Shown piece by piece: positions 36,957 to 45,316 of a DNA stretch of 51,847 nucleotides. The notes below the pieces were generated by a model. The model was not told where the DNA came from. It did not search any database and saw only the letters and a list, made by a program, of their open reading frames with translations. The stretch comes from Segetibacter sp. GTDB taxonomy: Bacteria; Bacteroidota; Bacteroidia; Chitinophagales; Chitinophagaceae. Both the position numbers and the translations under genes were made by a program. Positions within the stretch are counted from its first letter, which is position 1. The number at the start of each line of letters is the position of its first letter. The stretch spans positions 1-51,847 of the forward strand of contig JAQBNO010000072.1 of assembly GCA_028288485.1 (NCBI GenBank), in the 5' to 3' direction.

Positions 36957-38072
36957 CTACAATTCAAAATCCGGAATATTAATTCTCTTACCATTATTCA
37001 TAGCAGACTCGTGGGCGCAAATTCCGGCACAGGTATAATTTGCAGCAACATCCGCATCAACGGCGGAATTCCGGTTTTCAATAATTGCAGCAACAAATTC
37101 CTGGACAAGATGCGGATGAGAACCACCATGTCCCGCGCCCTGGAGAAATGATACGTGGTTTGGGTCATCGATCTTTTCTCTTTTTGTAAAATGAGCAATT
37201 TCAGGAATGAGCAGTGCATCTGTATCAGGAACATCTATTCTTCTTGCGTTTTCACCTCCATCAAAAATTACATGACTTTCATCCTGCAATTGCTCCCACT
37301 CAAACGACATTTTTGTGCCATATACATCATAGCTTTCCCTGTATTGCCTTACTACATCAAACAACGACCTGGTTGCTTCAGCAACTACATCAGAATTTTT
37401 TAGTGTAAAGGTGGCAGTCTCAACTGCGAAAGGTGAACCGTACCTGCTTGCAAGGTCTTCACTTAAACGACCAGAACCATGACACACCACTGTTTCTGCT
37501 TTGGTGTTATTAATTCTTAACAGTGGAGAAATGGCGTGTGTTCCGTTCCACATGGGCGGAAAACCTTTCCAGTATTCACCCCATCCTTCCATGCTCATGT
37601 CCTGGATATGTGATCCTCTTACAAATTGTATGCGGCCAAGCTGCCCCGTTTCCGCTAAGTTCAATCCGTACAAAAACTCCCGTGTATACAATGCTGTTTC
37701 CATCATCATATACACCTTTTTAGCCCTTCTTTTTGCTTCCACAATAGCTTTGCAGTCTTCAACTGTCGTAGCCATTGGTATAGTACATGCAGTGTGTTTA
37801 TTTGCGTTAAGGGAAGCAAGCACCATCCTTGCATGATCAGGAACCGGCGTAACAACATGTATGGCATCCACATCGCCCCTGCCGGGAACGTCTTCAAAAT
37901 TTTGAAAACACAGGTTTTTGTCAAGATTAAACTTTGCAGCGAGTTCGTCGAGGGTATTTTGGTTACGGGTGCAAATACCGACAGCTTTGATATTTGGATG
38001 ATTTTGGTAAATGGGAATAAATTCTTTACCAAAGCCCATTCCTACAATTACAACCGTTATTTTTTCATTCAT
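36957..38072 (-). CDS. Gfo/Idh/MocA family oxidoreductase
   Basis: 371-residue NAD(P)-dependent sugar dehydrogenase-type protein. The Rossmann motif VVIVGMGFGKEF is at about 6-17. It is followed by a typical IHVVTPVPDHARMVLASLNA segment and TIPMATTVEDCKAIVE, where many relatives have EKP. The C-terminal alpha/beta domain contains FVRGSHIQDMSMEGWGEYWKG and a late HPHLVQEFVAAIIENRN. No signal peptide is seen, so it is cytoplasmic. It lies 88 bases after a ThuA gene and upstream of the broken isomerase and the large ThuA fusion, all on the minus strand. Such sets are linked to keto-sugar interconversion; the actual substrate is not known. Confidence 0.92.
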   Translation of the reverse strand: MNEKITVVIVGMGFGKEFIPIYQNHPNIKAVGICTRNQNTLDELAAKFNLDKNLCFQNFEDVPGRGDVDAIHVVTPVPDHARMVLASLNANKHTACTIPMATTVEDCKAIVEAKRRAKKVYMMMETALYTREFLYGLNLAETGQLGRIQFVRGSHIQDMSMEGWGEYWKGFPPMWNGTHAISPLLRINNTKAETVVCHGSGRLSEDLASRYGSPFAVETATFTLKNSDVVAEATRSLFDVVRQYRESYDVYGTKMSFEWEQLQDESHVIFDGGENARRIDVPDTDALLIPEIAHFTKREKIDDPNHVSFLQGAGHGGSHPHLVQEFVAAIIENRNSAVDADVAANYTCAGICAHESAMNNGKRINIPDFEL

Positions 38073-38160
38073 AATTATGTCATTTTTTTTAATTGCGGTA
38101 TTATTTCGAATGGTGAGATGTTACGAAGATGTGCTGATGTAAGTTTGTTATTAACTAGTA

Positions 38161-38928
38161 CTATTTATGAGCAGTCCATGTAACTGCATTACGTAACAGG
38201 GTTTTATAAGGAGCAATATCATGAGCTTCCGCATCATGACCCAGTGCTATCCCAACTATCCTGGCTTTAGCATGCTTTACAATAAATACTGAAGGGTAAA
38301 TTTTATCAGAACCAGCGGCGCTGGCGTTAGCAAGAACTTCAATGCCGGGTCCGGCAGAATCAGGTTTGTAATAATATAACTCATCCTTTAAGCTAAAGTT
38401 GCTGTTAACACTTTTCATAACAGGATGATTTTGATTTATGACCGCTACATTAAATGGCCCATATTTATCGTGACCACGCGATCCACCACTCACTAGTTTC
38501 ATGTTGTACTCGGGCCAGTCTTTCCAATTATACCACAAAGCTGCATGCGCTAAAACCAAACCCTTGCCGGAATTTACATGATCGAAGATTGCTTGCCTGA
38601 CTTTTGGATTAGTTATTGGTTGATTGTTACTAAGATAAAGCACATCAACATTTGGCAAAAAATCGAGTATTGAATCTGTATTGCCGGTATACGTTACAGT
38701 AGCAAGGCCGTCTCTTTCAAGTGTTGTTGCATCGGCCTGCTTATACCACTTATTGAAATCATGCGAAGAGCCTCCTCCAACCAAGAGTACACGAATCCCT
38801 TTAGGCTTGATTGCTCCGTTAACAGATGAGTTAACCTTGCAACGAATTACAATAAGGCTAAAGATTATGAGAACAACAGGCAGGTATTTTTTCTTCGCAA
38901 GCACTAATCGAAAAGAACGGTTATGCAT
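38161..38928 (-). CDS. ThuA domain protein
   Basis: 255 residues, almost all a single ThuA (trehalose-utilisation, class I glutamine amidotransferase-like) domain. GIRVLLVGGGSSHDFNKWY opens it, VDVLYLSNNQPI and GKGLVLAHAALWYNW are the middle strands, and ARIVGIALGHDAEAHDIAPY closes it. A hydrophobic N-terminus (YLPVVLIIFSLIVIRC) suggests a lipoprotein or membrane anchor at about C29. It is first in a minus-strand set with the oxidoreductase, broken isomerase and ThuA fusion. A well-formed promoter lies at 38992-39021. The biochemical role of ThuA proteins is still poorly settled; a part in handling keto-glycosides is one proposal. Confidence 0.9.
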   Translation of the reverse strand: MHNRSFRLVLAKKKYLPVVLIIFSLIVIRCKVNSSVNGAIKPKGIRVLLVGGGSSHDFNKWYKQADATTLERDGLATVTYTGNTDSILDFLPNVDVLYLSNNQPITNPKVRQAIFDHVNSGKGLVLAHAALWYNWKDWPEYNMKLVSGGSRGHDKYGPFNVAVINQNHPVMKSVNSNFSLKDELYYYKPDSAGPGIEVLANASAAGSDKIYPSVFIVKHAKARIVGIALGHDAEAHDIAPYKTLLRNAVTWTAHK

Positions 38929-38991
38929 AAATTAAAGTTAGTAAAACGGTACCTATAATGAATATAATGGAGATAGTAGTCAAAGTTCTTT

Positions 38992-39021
38992 CAAACATAC
39001 GGTCGTTTAAGCCCTCGCAAA
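38992..39021 (-). promoter_or_regulatory. Promoter of the ThuA / oxidoreductase set
   Basis: On the minus strand TTTG (39021-39018), an 18-base spacer, then TATGTTTG (38999-38992), an exact TAnnTTTG. The predicted leader is about 57 bases. This is the best-formed promoter in the window. Confidence 0.6.
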
Positions 39022-39168
39022 TATATTCATTTTGGCGATTAATAATTTAAAGAGATGAGTATTTCAATGTGCGCTGATACAACAAAATTCTAATTTCTTG
39101 TGTGTCCATCTTAGGGCGTGTGGAAATCTTCTTTTTAAGGAACATAAATCTATTGCTTCGTAGAAATA

Positions 39169-39210
39169 GCTGAATAAACTATAAAAGTACAAGAGAGTGA
39201 CACAACGATG
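39169..39210 (-). repeat. Dispersed intergenic repeat, copy 8 (long form)
   Basis: On the minus strand CATCGTTGTGTCACTCTCTT, then GTACTTTTATAGTTTATTCAGC. Core and TTTATTC tail are both present. Confidence 0.85.
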
Positions 39211-39349
39211 TTGAGTTTATTTATTATGTTTGTTCCATAATAATTTCTATAAAAAAAATTATACTTAAAATTTATCTTAATCTTCTAATTTTTTCTTGTT
39301 AACCAAACATGTTTCTTTTGTATTAAGAAGTATATGCCAACCTCGCCAC

Positions 39350-40348
39350 ATGAAATATTTTCTACTCGTACTACTACTCACCGCTCTAAATGTAAATGCT
39401 CAACAAGTACAGCAAGTACAGGTTAAAATTCCGGCCCACGATCCGGTAATGATACAACAAGGCGGTACTTATTACATGTTCTGTACCGGTTTTGGCATAA
39501 CGGTATATACATCACCCGATATGAAAAACTGGACAAAGAGAAGCCCGGTTTTTGCTAAGCCACCTGAGTGGGCACTTAAGGCTGTTCGCGGTTTTCGTGG
39601 CCATATTTGGGCGCCGGATATTAGTTTTCACAATGGTAAATATTACCTCTACTACGCTGTTTCCGCCTTTGGAAAAAATACTTCGTGCATAGGTGTGGTG
39701 GTTAACAAAACACTCGATAGCACCTCTGCAGATTATAAATGGGAAGACCAAGGTAAAGTGATCCAGTCTGTTCCCGGCAGGGATTTGTGGAATGCAATAG
39801 ATCCAAACCTTATTGTGGATGAGAGCGGTACTCCATGGCTAACTTTTGGTTCTTTCTGGGAGGGCATGAAATTGGTGAAATTGAACCAGGATTTTACAGC
39901 AGTAGCACAGCCCGAGGTCTGGCACACGGTTGCAAGACGTGAACGTAAGTTTGAAGTGCCCGATAGTGTTGCGGGAAATGCAGCCATTGAGGGACCGTTC
40001 ATCTTTAAAAAAGATAAATATTATTACCTCTTTGTTTCATGGGATTATTGCTGTCGCGCCGAAAAAAGCGATTATAAAGTTGTGGTAGGCCGTAGCGAAA
40101 AGGTAACAGGTCCGTATCTCGATAAAAACGGCGTATCACTTTTTCTCGGAGGTGGTTCATTAGTTGTGCAGGGAGATAATAAAAGCTGGTTCGGTGCCGG
40201 CCATAATTCAGCTTATACCTTTAACGGTAAGGATTACATTGTTTACCACGGTTACGACGCACAAGACAAGGGAAGATCGAAACTGATTATTGAAGCGCTG
40301 AATTGGGAAAATGGTTGGCCGGTTGCAGTATCGGAACAACAGAAGTAG
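39350..40348 (+). CDS. Secreted GH43 arabinan-degrading hydrolase
   Basis: About 332 residues from the ATG at 39350; the frame is open to a TTG 54 bases upstream, but MKYFLLVLLLTALNVNAQ is a typical signal peptide. The five-bladed propeller of family GH43 is clear, with the inverting triad D31 (AHDPVM), D151 (AIDPNLIV) and E214 (AIEGPFIF). GHIWAPDISFHNGKYYLYY and GAGHNSAYTF are further family signatures, the latter holding the His near the metal site. These features fit the endo-1,5-alpha-L-arabinanase group; exo action cannot be excluded. It would release arabino-oligosaccharides for the GH51 enzymes. Confidence 0.92.
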   Translation: MKYFLLVLLLTALNVNAQQVQQVQVKIPAHDPVMIQQGGTYYMFCTGFGITVYTSPDMKNWTKRSPVFAKPPEWALKAVRGFRGHIWAPDISFHNGKYYLYYAVSAFGKNTSCIGVVVNKTLDSTSADYKWEDQGKVIQSVPGRDLWNAIDPNLIVDESGTPWLTFGSFWEGMKLVKLNQDFTAVAQPEVWHTVARRERKFEVPDSVAGNAAIEGPFIFKKDKYYYLFVSWDYCCRAEKSDYKVVVGRSEKVTGPYLDKNGVSLFLGGGSLVVQGDNKSWFGAGHNSAYTFNGKDYIVYHGYDAQDKGRSKLIIEALNWENGWPVAVSEQQK

Positions 40349-40386
40349 CGGTTTTTTTTTATTGACGCAGCATAACTCTATTCAAA

Positions 40387-40420
40387 ATTGTTGTGTCACT
40401 CACTTCAACCGCAAATCTTA
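40387..40420 (+). repeat. Dispersed intergenic repeat, copy 9 (long form)
   Basis: ATTGTTGTGTCACTCACTTC then AACCGCAAATCTTA, between the GH43 and mutarotase genes; 38 bases after the GH43 stop. Confidence 0.85.
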
Positions 40421-40576
40421 ATTGCGCTTCTTTTTTAAATAAATAACCATTTTAGCATCATTTGCGCACCACTCAGTCTTTTACAGAAATGGCGGAAATA
40501 CCTGAAAGAAATCATCTTCATTGATGAGAATTACTGAACTTCGCAAATCGAAAAAAAGACCAAACCAAATAAAAAA

Positions 40577-41776
40577 ATGAAAAAACTTCTAACGAGTACA
40601 GTTGTATGTTTCCTCATGGCAGGAATTTTCAGTTCCTGCGGTAATAACAGCGAAAGCAAAAATGAAACAAGCGACTCTGCAAGTACTACTAATAACACTG
40701 ATACCACTGATATGAATAAACCTGGAATACATCAAACCGACTGGGGCGAGTCAGACGATAAGAAAGTGCACCTATTTACCCTCGTAAATAATAATGGTGT
40801 TCAAGTTAAAATTACTAACTATGGTGGAACAATAACTTCATGGGTTGCCCCCGACAGCAAGGGCAATAAAAGCAGCATCGTTTTAGGGTTTAATGAATTG
40901 GCAGGTTACCTCGCGAAGCCTTCGCCGCCCTATTTCGGCGCAACTATTGGCCGTTATGGAAACCGTATCGCTGATGCAAAGTTTACCCTCGATGGTAATA
41001 CCTATACATTAGCAGCAAATAATGGTAAAAATCACCTGCATGGTGGTGAGAAAGGTTTTGATAAAGTAGTGTGGGAGGCCTCGCCGTTAAATGCAGGTAC
41101 ACCTTCACTTACTTTAAATTATACCAGTATCGATGGCGAAGAAGGATACCCTGGAAATTTGAAAGTTTCAGTTAAGTTTACTTTGTCTGACGATAATGAA
41201 CTCACCATTGAATACAATGCTGAAACGGATAAAGCAACACCTGTAAACTTAACTAACCATAGCTATTTTAACCTTACAGGGGATATAACCAATCCCATCG
41301 TTGATCATTCATTAATGATAGATGCAGACCGTTATACGCCCGTTGATACTACGTTGATACCAACAGGTGAACTAGCACCGGTAAAAGGAACACCATTTGA
41401 TTTTACAAAGCCGCATAAAATCGGCGAGCGAATCGATAAGGTACCAGGTGCATCACCAGGTGGATACGATCATAACTGGGTGCTGAATAAAAAAGGAGCC
41501 GATCTTGCAATGGTAGCTACTTTAACCGAGCCTACTACCGGCCGCAAGCTTGAAGTGTATACAACCGAACCAGGCCTGCAGTTTTATTCAGGAAACTTTC
41601 TTGACGGCACAATTAAAACCAGTGATGGCAAACCAATTAATAAGCATACCGCTATGTGCCTGGAGACACAACATTTTCCCGATTCTCCTAACAAGCCGGC
41701 TTTCCCTAACACTATTTTAAAGCCGGGTGAAAAATATCATACTACTACTAAATACAAGTTGGTAGTAAATAAATAA
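40577..41776 (+). CDS. galM: Aldose 1-epimerase (mutarotase) lipoprotein
   Basis: 399 residues. Signal MKKLLTSTVVCFLMAGIFSSC has a lipobox at C21, followed by an Asn/Ser/Thr-rich linker to about residue 45, so the enzyme sits outside the cytoplasm. The galactose-mutarotase fold follows: GATIGRYGNRIADAKF, HLHGGEKGFDK, NLTNHSYFNLTG (catalytic His) and VYTTEPGLQFYSGNF (catalytic Glu). It interconverts anomers of free sugars. In this locus it would equilibrate arabinose released by GH43 and GH51 before uptake. It is followed by a clear terminator, so it is not part of the downstream catabolic operon. Confidence 0.93.
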   Translation: MKKLLTSTVVCFLMAGIFSSCGNNSESKNETSDSASTTNNTDTTDMNKPGIHQTDWGESDDKKVHLFTLVNNNGVQVKITNYGGTITSWVAPDSKGNKSSIVLGFNELAGYLAKPSPPYFGATIGRYGNRIADAKFTLDGNTYTLAANNGKNHLHGGEKGFDKVVWEASPLNAGTPSLTLNYTSIDGEEGYPGNLKVSVKFTLSDDNELTIEYNAETDKATPVNLTNHSYFNLTGDITNPIVDHSLMIDADRYTPVDTTLIPTGELAPVKGTPFDFTKPHKIGERIDKVPGASPGGYDHNWVLNKKGADLAMVATLTEPTTGRKLEVYTTEPGLQFYSGNFLDGTIKTSDGKPINKHTAMCLETQHFPDSPNKPAFPNTILKPGEKYHTTTKYKLVVNK

Positions 41777-41783
41777 AAACTAA

Positions 41784-41816
41784 ATATAAAGAGCCTCTTT
41801 CAGGGGCTCTTTATAT
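41784..41816 (+). terminator. Terminator after galM
   Basis: ATATAAAGAGCC pairs with GGCTCTTTATAT around a 9-base loop, a perfect 12-bp stem eight bases after the stop codon, with a T-rich distal arm. Confidence 0.8.
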
Positions 41817-42165
41817 TCTGCTTAAAAAATGAACCGGAACAGCTAAGAAAAGCCGATCTGTGCGTTTCTTCGAGATAGACTAATGTAGTTGCATCGTTAA
41901 TAGAGCAATAGCTGACCGACCGCTTACCGGTAAAGTAATTGCGATCCTTCGACACGGTCAGGATAAACAGCTCGCGATTAAATCCGGACTATGAAAAACT
42001 GCCGATGAACCGCTCATGTACCGGAGGCAACAACGATGATGGCCTGTACTGAAGCTCGTATTATAAGAATGTCTTTTTAAAATAGTCATGCGGGCTATGA
42101 AAACCAGGGCTGGCATTTTTCAACCAGATTATTAAATATGGGCTTCAATAAAAAGAGAGCAAAAT

Positions 42166-42196
42166 TTTGTAAGTGTCAATGATACACGTATCTTTA
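42166..42196 (+). promoter_or_regulatory. Promoter and possible operator of the ara catabolic operon
   Basis: TTTG at 42166-42169, a 19-base spacer, then TATCTTTA at 42189-42196 (one mismatch to TAnnTTTG). The spacer holds GTGTCAATGATACAC (42173-42187), an inverted repeat GTGT-N7-ACAC well placed to block polymerase. The implied leader to the transaldolase ATG is about 360 bases. AraR is the obvious candidate binder, not proven. Confidence 0.5.
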
Positions 42197-42565
42197 CGCT
42201 GTCTAAAACTTGCTTAGCTGTACTGTTAAATAACGATTGTCGAAAAGGATTGATCAAAAATTTAAAATAAGTTTTTATGAAATTGCCTTGCCAAAAACTT
42301 CTAATTCGCGTTATCTCCTCCTCCTTGTTTTTTGTTTATTCTCTCCGCATTTGATAAACGCTATTGTAGCATCTGCAGTTGCCGGCAATAGATGGATACT
42401 TTTGATTCCACCAATTTTACCCATATAAACCTGCTCCAAACACAATCTGTCGAAAAAGGGAAAACTACTGTGTTATACAAATATTATTACAATTCAATTC
42501 AAAGTATTATATGTAAAATTGCATCCGCGATTTTTTGAATTCTTAAACCACGAAACAAACAAAAT

Positions 42566-43216
42566 ATGAAATTCTTTATCGACACGGCTAATCTTGCCCA
42601 GATCAAAGAAGCCCACGACCTGGGAATCCTTGATGGCGTTACCACGAATCCTTCGCTCATGGCTAAGGAAGGTATAAGAGGGCAGGAGGCCATTAACCAG
42701 CATTACAAGACGATATGCGAAATGGTTGATGGCGATATTAGTGCTGAAGTATTAACTACAGAATTCGCAACAATAGTTGAAGAAGGTAAAAAGCTTGCAG
42801 CTTTACACCCGAATATTGTTGTGAAAGTGCCAATGATTAAAGAAGGCGTAAAGGCGATTAAGTGGTTTACAGATAATGGAATTCGTACAAACTGTACTCT
42901 GATATTTTCTGCCGGGCAGGCAATTTTAGCTGCCAAAGCGGGAGCGACCTATATTTCTCCTTTCCTCGGCCGGATTGACGACAGCGGCTGGGATGGAATG
43001 CAATTAATTGAGCAAATCGCTCAAATATTTGCAGTGCAGGGATATAAAACAGAAATTTTAGCGGCTTCAATAAGATCACCAAACCACATTATCCAGGCGG
43101 CTTTAGCCGGGGCGCATGTTTGTACATGCCCACTGGAGCCGATCCTCGGATTGTTGAAACACCCGCTTACCGATATTGGACTTGCAAAATTTTTAGAAGA
43201 CGCAAAAAAAATGTAA
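42566..43216 (+). CDS. Transaldolase / fructose-6-phosphate aldolase family protein
   Basis: 216-residue small TIM-barrel transaldolase (TalC/MipB class). It begins [20 protein letters not shown] and continues [16 protein letters not shown], both family signatures. The Schiff-base lysine is K87 in [23 protein letters not shown] and [12 protein letters not shown] are later conserved parts. It would work with the transketolase genes just downstream (5-base gap) to turn xylulose 5-phosphate made from arabinose into glycolytic intermediates. True transaldolase versus fructose-6-phosphate aldolase activity cannot be separated safely by eye; the pathway context favours transaldolase. Confidence 0.94.
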   Translation: MKFFIDTANLAQIKEAHDLGILDGVTTNPSLMAKEGIRGQEAINQHYKTICEMVDGDISAEVLTTEFATIVEEGKKLAALHPNIVVKVPMIKEGVKAIKWFTDNGIRTNCTLIFSAGQAILAAKAGATYISPFLGRIDDSGWDGMQLIEQIAQIFAVQGYKTEILAASIRSPNHIIQAALAGAHVCTCPLEPILGLLKHPLTDIGLAKFLEDAKKM

Positions 43217-43221
43217 TTACC

Positions 43222-44088
43222 ATGGAAATACAAGAATTAGAAGACATAGGTGCACAGGTTCGCAGAGATATAGTACGACAAGTGCATAGCAGCCAATCGG
43301 GGCATCCCGGTGGTTCACTTGGTTGCACAGATATCGTAGTAGCACTCTACTTCAGCGAAATGAGAATAAATGAAAACCGCAATGCTGAAGGTTTTCTTGA
43401 GTTTAACCGGGAAGGAGTAAATGAAGATTTATTCTTTTTATCAAACGGTCATATTTCTCCGCTGTTTTATTCTGTATTGGCGCGACGGGGTTATTTCCCT
43501 GTAAGTGAGTTAGCGACCTTCAGAAAAATTAATTCACGTTTACAAGGCCATCCTGCTACACACGAGCACCTGCCGGGTATTCGAATTGCATCAGGCTCTT
43601 TAGGCCAGGGATTATCTGTAGGCGCAGGTGCAGCTTATGCAAAAAAATTAAGAAAGGAAGATCGTTTGGTTTATGTTTTAATGGGTGATGGCGAGCAGCA
43701 GGAAGGCCAGGTATGGGAAGCTGTACAATTTGCGCCCCATCATAAGTTAGATAACTTAGTCGCAATAATCGACTGGAATGGCCAACAAATAGATGGTCCT
43801 ACCGACAAGGTGATGAACAATCTTGACCTGAAAGCGAAATACCAGGCTTTCGGCTGGGATACCGTGGACCTTGATAATGGCAACAATATGCAACATGTTG
43901 TGGAGGCTCTAAAGCAGGCGAAAGAAAAAACCGGCAAAGGCAAACCGGTAGTGATCCTGATGAGAACCGGGATGGGGCATGGAGTTGATTTTATGATGGG
44001 AACACACAAGTGGCACGGAGCGGCGCCAAACGATCCGCAACTGCTTGCAGCATTAAATCAATTACCAGAAACATTAGGAGATTATTAA
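43222..44088 (+). CDS. Transketolase, N-terminal (TPP-binding) subunit
   Basis: 288 residues from the ATG at 43222; the frame is open further upstream inside the transaldolase gene, but the family start matches MEIQELEDIGAQVRRDIV. SGHPGGSLGCTDIVVALYF, LSNGHISPLFYSVLARRGYF and QGHPATHEHLPGI are standard. The TPP motif runs from G155-D156-G157 (GDGEQQEGQVWEA) to N186 in DWNGQQIDG. It transfers two-carbon units between sugar phosphates together with the separate C-terminal subunit encoded next. Split transketolases occur in many bacteria and archaea. It starts 5 bases after the transaldolase stop. Confidence 0.95.
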   Translation: MEIQELEDIGAQVRRDIVRQVHSSQSGHPGGSLGCTDIVVALYFSEMRINENRNAEGFLEFNREGVNEDLFFLSNGHISPLFYSVLARRGYFPVSELATFRKINSRLQGHPATHEHLPGIRIASGSLGQGLSVGAGAAYAKKLRKEDRLVYVLMGDGEQQEGQVWEAVQFAPHHKLDNLVAIIDWNGQQIDGPTDKVMNNLDLKAKYQAFGWDTVDLDNGNNMQHVVEALKQAKEKTGKGKPVVILMRTGMGHGVDFMMGTHKWHGAAPNDPQLLAALNQLPETLGDY

Positions 44089-44103
44089 TTGAGGAAGGTC
44101 CAT

Positions 44104-44181
44104 AGACAATAGTCCATGGACCATAGAAAACTCCTCAAATAGTTTTAAACGAATTGCCGGTTTTACTATAGACTATTGTCT
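44104..44181 (+). repeat. Inverted repeat between the transketolase genes
   Basis: AGACAATAGTC (44104-44114) and GACTATTGTCT (44171-44181) are perfect 11-bp inverted arms, with GTCCATGGAC, itself a palindrome, at 44112-44121. In RNA this would form a long stem in the 128-base gap between the two subunit genes. Confidence 0.65.
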
Positions 44182-44216
44182 GTCAACTACGAACCTTCAC
44201 TTCTAACAACATCAAA

Positions 44217-45170
44217 ATGAAAAAATACACCTTCACCGATAAAAAAGATACCCGTTCTGGTTTTGGAGCCGGTATAGCTGAATTAGGTAGATCTAATCCT
44301 AAAGTTCTTGCTTTGTGCGCCGACCTTGTCGCTTCCTTAAAGCTTGATACATTCATTAAAGAAAATCCTGAACGTTTTATACAGGTTGGTATTGCAGAAG
44401 CAAATATGATCGGCATTTCTGCAGGCCTTGCGCTTAGTGGCTATATTCCTTATGCGACCACGTTTGCCAACTTTGGTTCCGGGCGGGTATACGACCAGAT
44501 AAGGCAGAGTGTTGCTTATTCCGGCACCAATGTAAAGATCTGCGTGTCGCATGCAGGATTAACATTGGGTGAAGACGGCGCCACTCACCAAATTCTTGAG
44601 GACCTGGCTATGATGCGTGCTATGCCTGAAATGACTGTTATTAATCCTTGCGATTATAACCAGACAAAAGCCGCCACCATTGCCATTGCTGATTACCAGG
44701 GGCCTGTTTATCTCCGGTTTGGAAGACCTGTTATGCCAATATTTACGGCCGACGACCAGAAGTTTGAAATAGGTAAAGCATGGACAGTAAACGAAGGAAA
44801 AGATGTGAGTATTTTTGCTACAGGTCACCTGGTATGGGAAGCTATTCTCGCCGGCGAAATTTTGGAGCAGGAGGGAATTGACGCTGAGATTATTAATATC
44901 CATACCATAAAGCCTTTAGACGAACAGGCTATTTTACAATCAGCGTCTAAAACCCGTTGTGTTGTTACTGCAGAAGAACACCAGTTAAATGGCGGACTCG
45001 GAGATGCGGTTTGCCAGGTACTAAGCAGAAACATGCCAACCCCTGTTGAAATGGTTGGTGTAAACAATTCATTTGGCGAAAGCGGTGTTCCTGCCCAGTT
45101 GATGGAGAAATATGGCTTGAATGCAAAAAGCATTGTGGAGAAGGTTCGAAAGGTAATGGCCCGGAAATAA
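44217..45170 (+). CDS. Transketolase, C-terminal (pyrimidine-binding) subunit
   Basis: 317 residues with the Pyr and C-terminal transketolase domains. Start MKKYTFTDKKDTRSGFGAGI is followed by VLALCADLVASLK. QVGIAEANMIGISAGLALSG holds the conserved Glu (E61) that activates TPP in the partner subunit. SHAGLTLGEDGATHQ is the expected phosphate-binding region. The C-terminal domain (about 185-317) includes VVTAEEHQLNGGLGDAV. It is functional only with the preceding subunit. A 128-base gap with an inverted repeat parts the two, unusual for subunits needed in equal amounts. Confidence 0.95.
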   Translation: MKKYTFTDKKDTRSGFGAGIAELGRSNPKVLALCADLVASLKLDTFIKENPERFIQVGIAEANMIGISAGLALSGYIPYATTFANFGSGRVYDQIRQSVAYSGTNVKICVSHAGLTLGEDGATHQILEDLAMMRAMPEMTVINPCDYNQTKAATIAIADYQGPVYLRFGRPVMPIFTADDQKFEIGKAWTVNEGKDVSIFATGHLVWEAILAGEILEQEGIDAEIINIHTIKPLDEQAILQSASKTRCVVTAEEHQLNGGLGDAVCQVLSRNMPTPVEMVGVNNSFGESGVPAQLMEKYGLNAKSIVEKVRKVMARK

Positions 45171-45210
45171 GTAAGATGTTTTTTGTTACGAACATTAATG
45201 GCACGATGAC

Positions 45211-45258
45211 GCATCGTTGCGACGCTCCGTTCACCGGTTGTACTTTATTCGGCTTTTC
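45211..45258 (+). repeat. Dispersed intergenic repeat, copy 10
   Basis: GCATCGTTGCGACGCTCCGT at the left, TTGTAC then TTTATTCGGCTTTT at the right, inside the ara operon between transketolase and ribulokinase. The AAATC part of the tail is missing, which helps define the element as made of parts. Confidence 0.75.
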
Positions 45259-45316
45259 TTATCTGTCGGGTATTCTGTCTTAATACTCGATACTAAATAC
45301 TTAATACTATAAAAAA

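Larger units (their letters stand above)
38929..39349. other. Divergent intergenic region before the GH43 gene
   Basis: It holds the ThuA promoter (minus strand), repeat copy 8 and a very AT-rich run before the GH43 start. No TAnnTTTG was found for the GH43 gene. Confidence 0.45.
41777..42565. other. Long intergenic region before the transaldolase gene
   Basis: 789 bases. It contains the galM terminator, a CCTTCGACACGGTCAGGAT piece (41945-41963) related to the 21-bp array units, and the transaldolase promoter at 42166-42196. A second promoter-like site follows: TACTTTTG at 42397-42404, with the palindrome TTGCCGGCAA at 42379-42388 just upstream. A 63-codon open frame at 42237-42428 has no recognisable family and is probably not a gene. 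Confidence 0.5.

Noticed and set aside
42237-42428. 63-codon hydrophobic open frame before the transaldolase gene
   Set aside because: It lies in the predicted leader, has no family resemblance that I can see, and the hydrophobic stretch can arise from T-rich DNA.
44089-44216. TPP riboswitch before or between the transketolase genes
   Set aside because: The conserved CTGAGA and ACCTGATCTGG parts are absent; the structure there is a simple inverted repeat.
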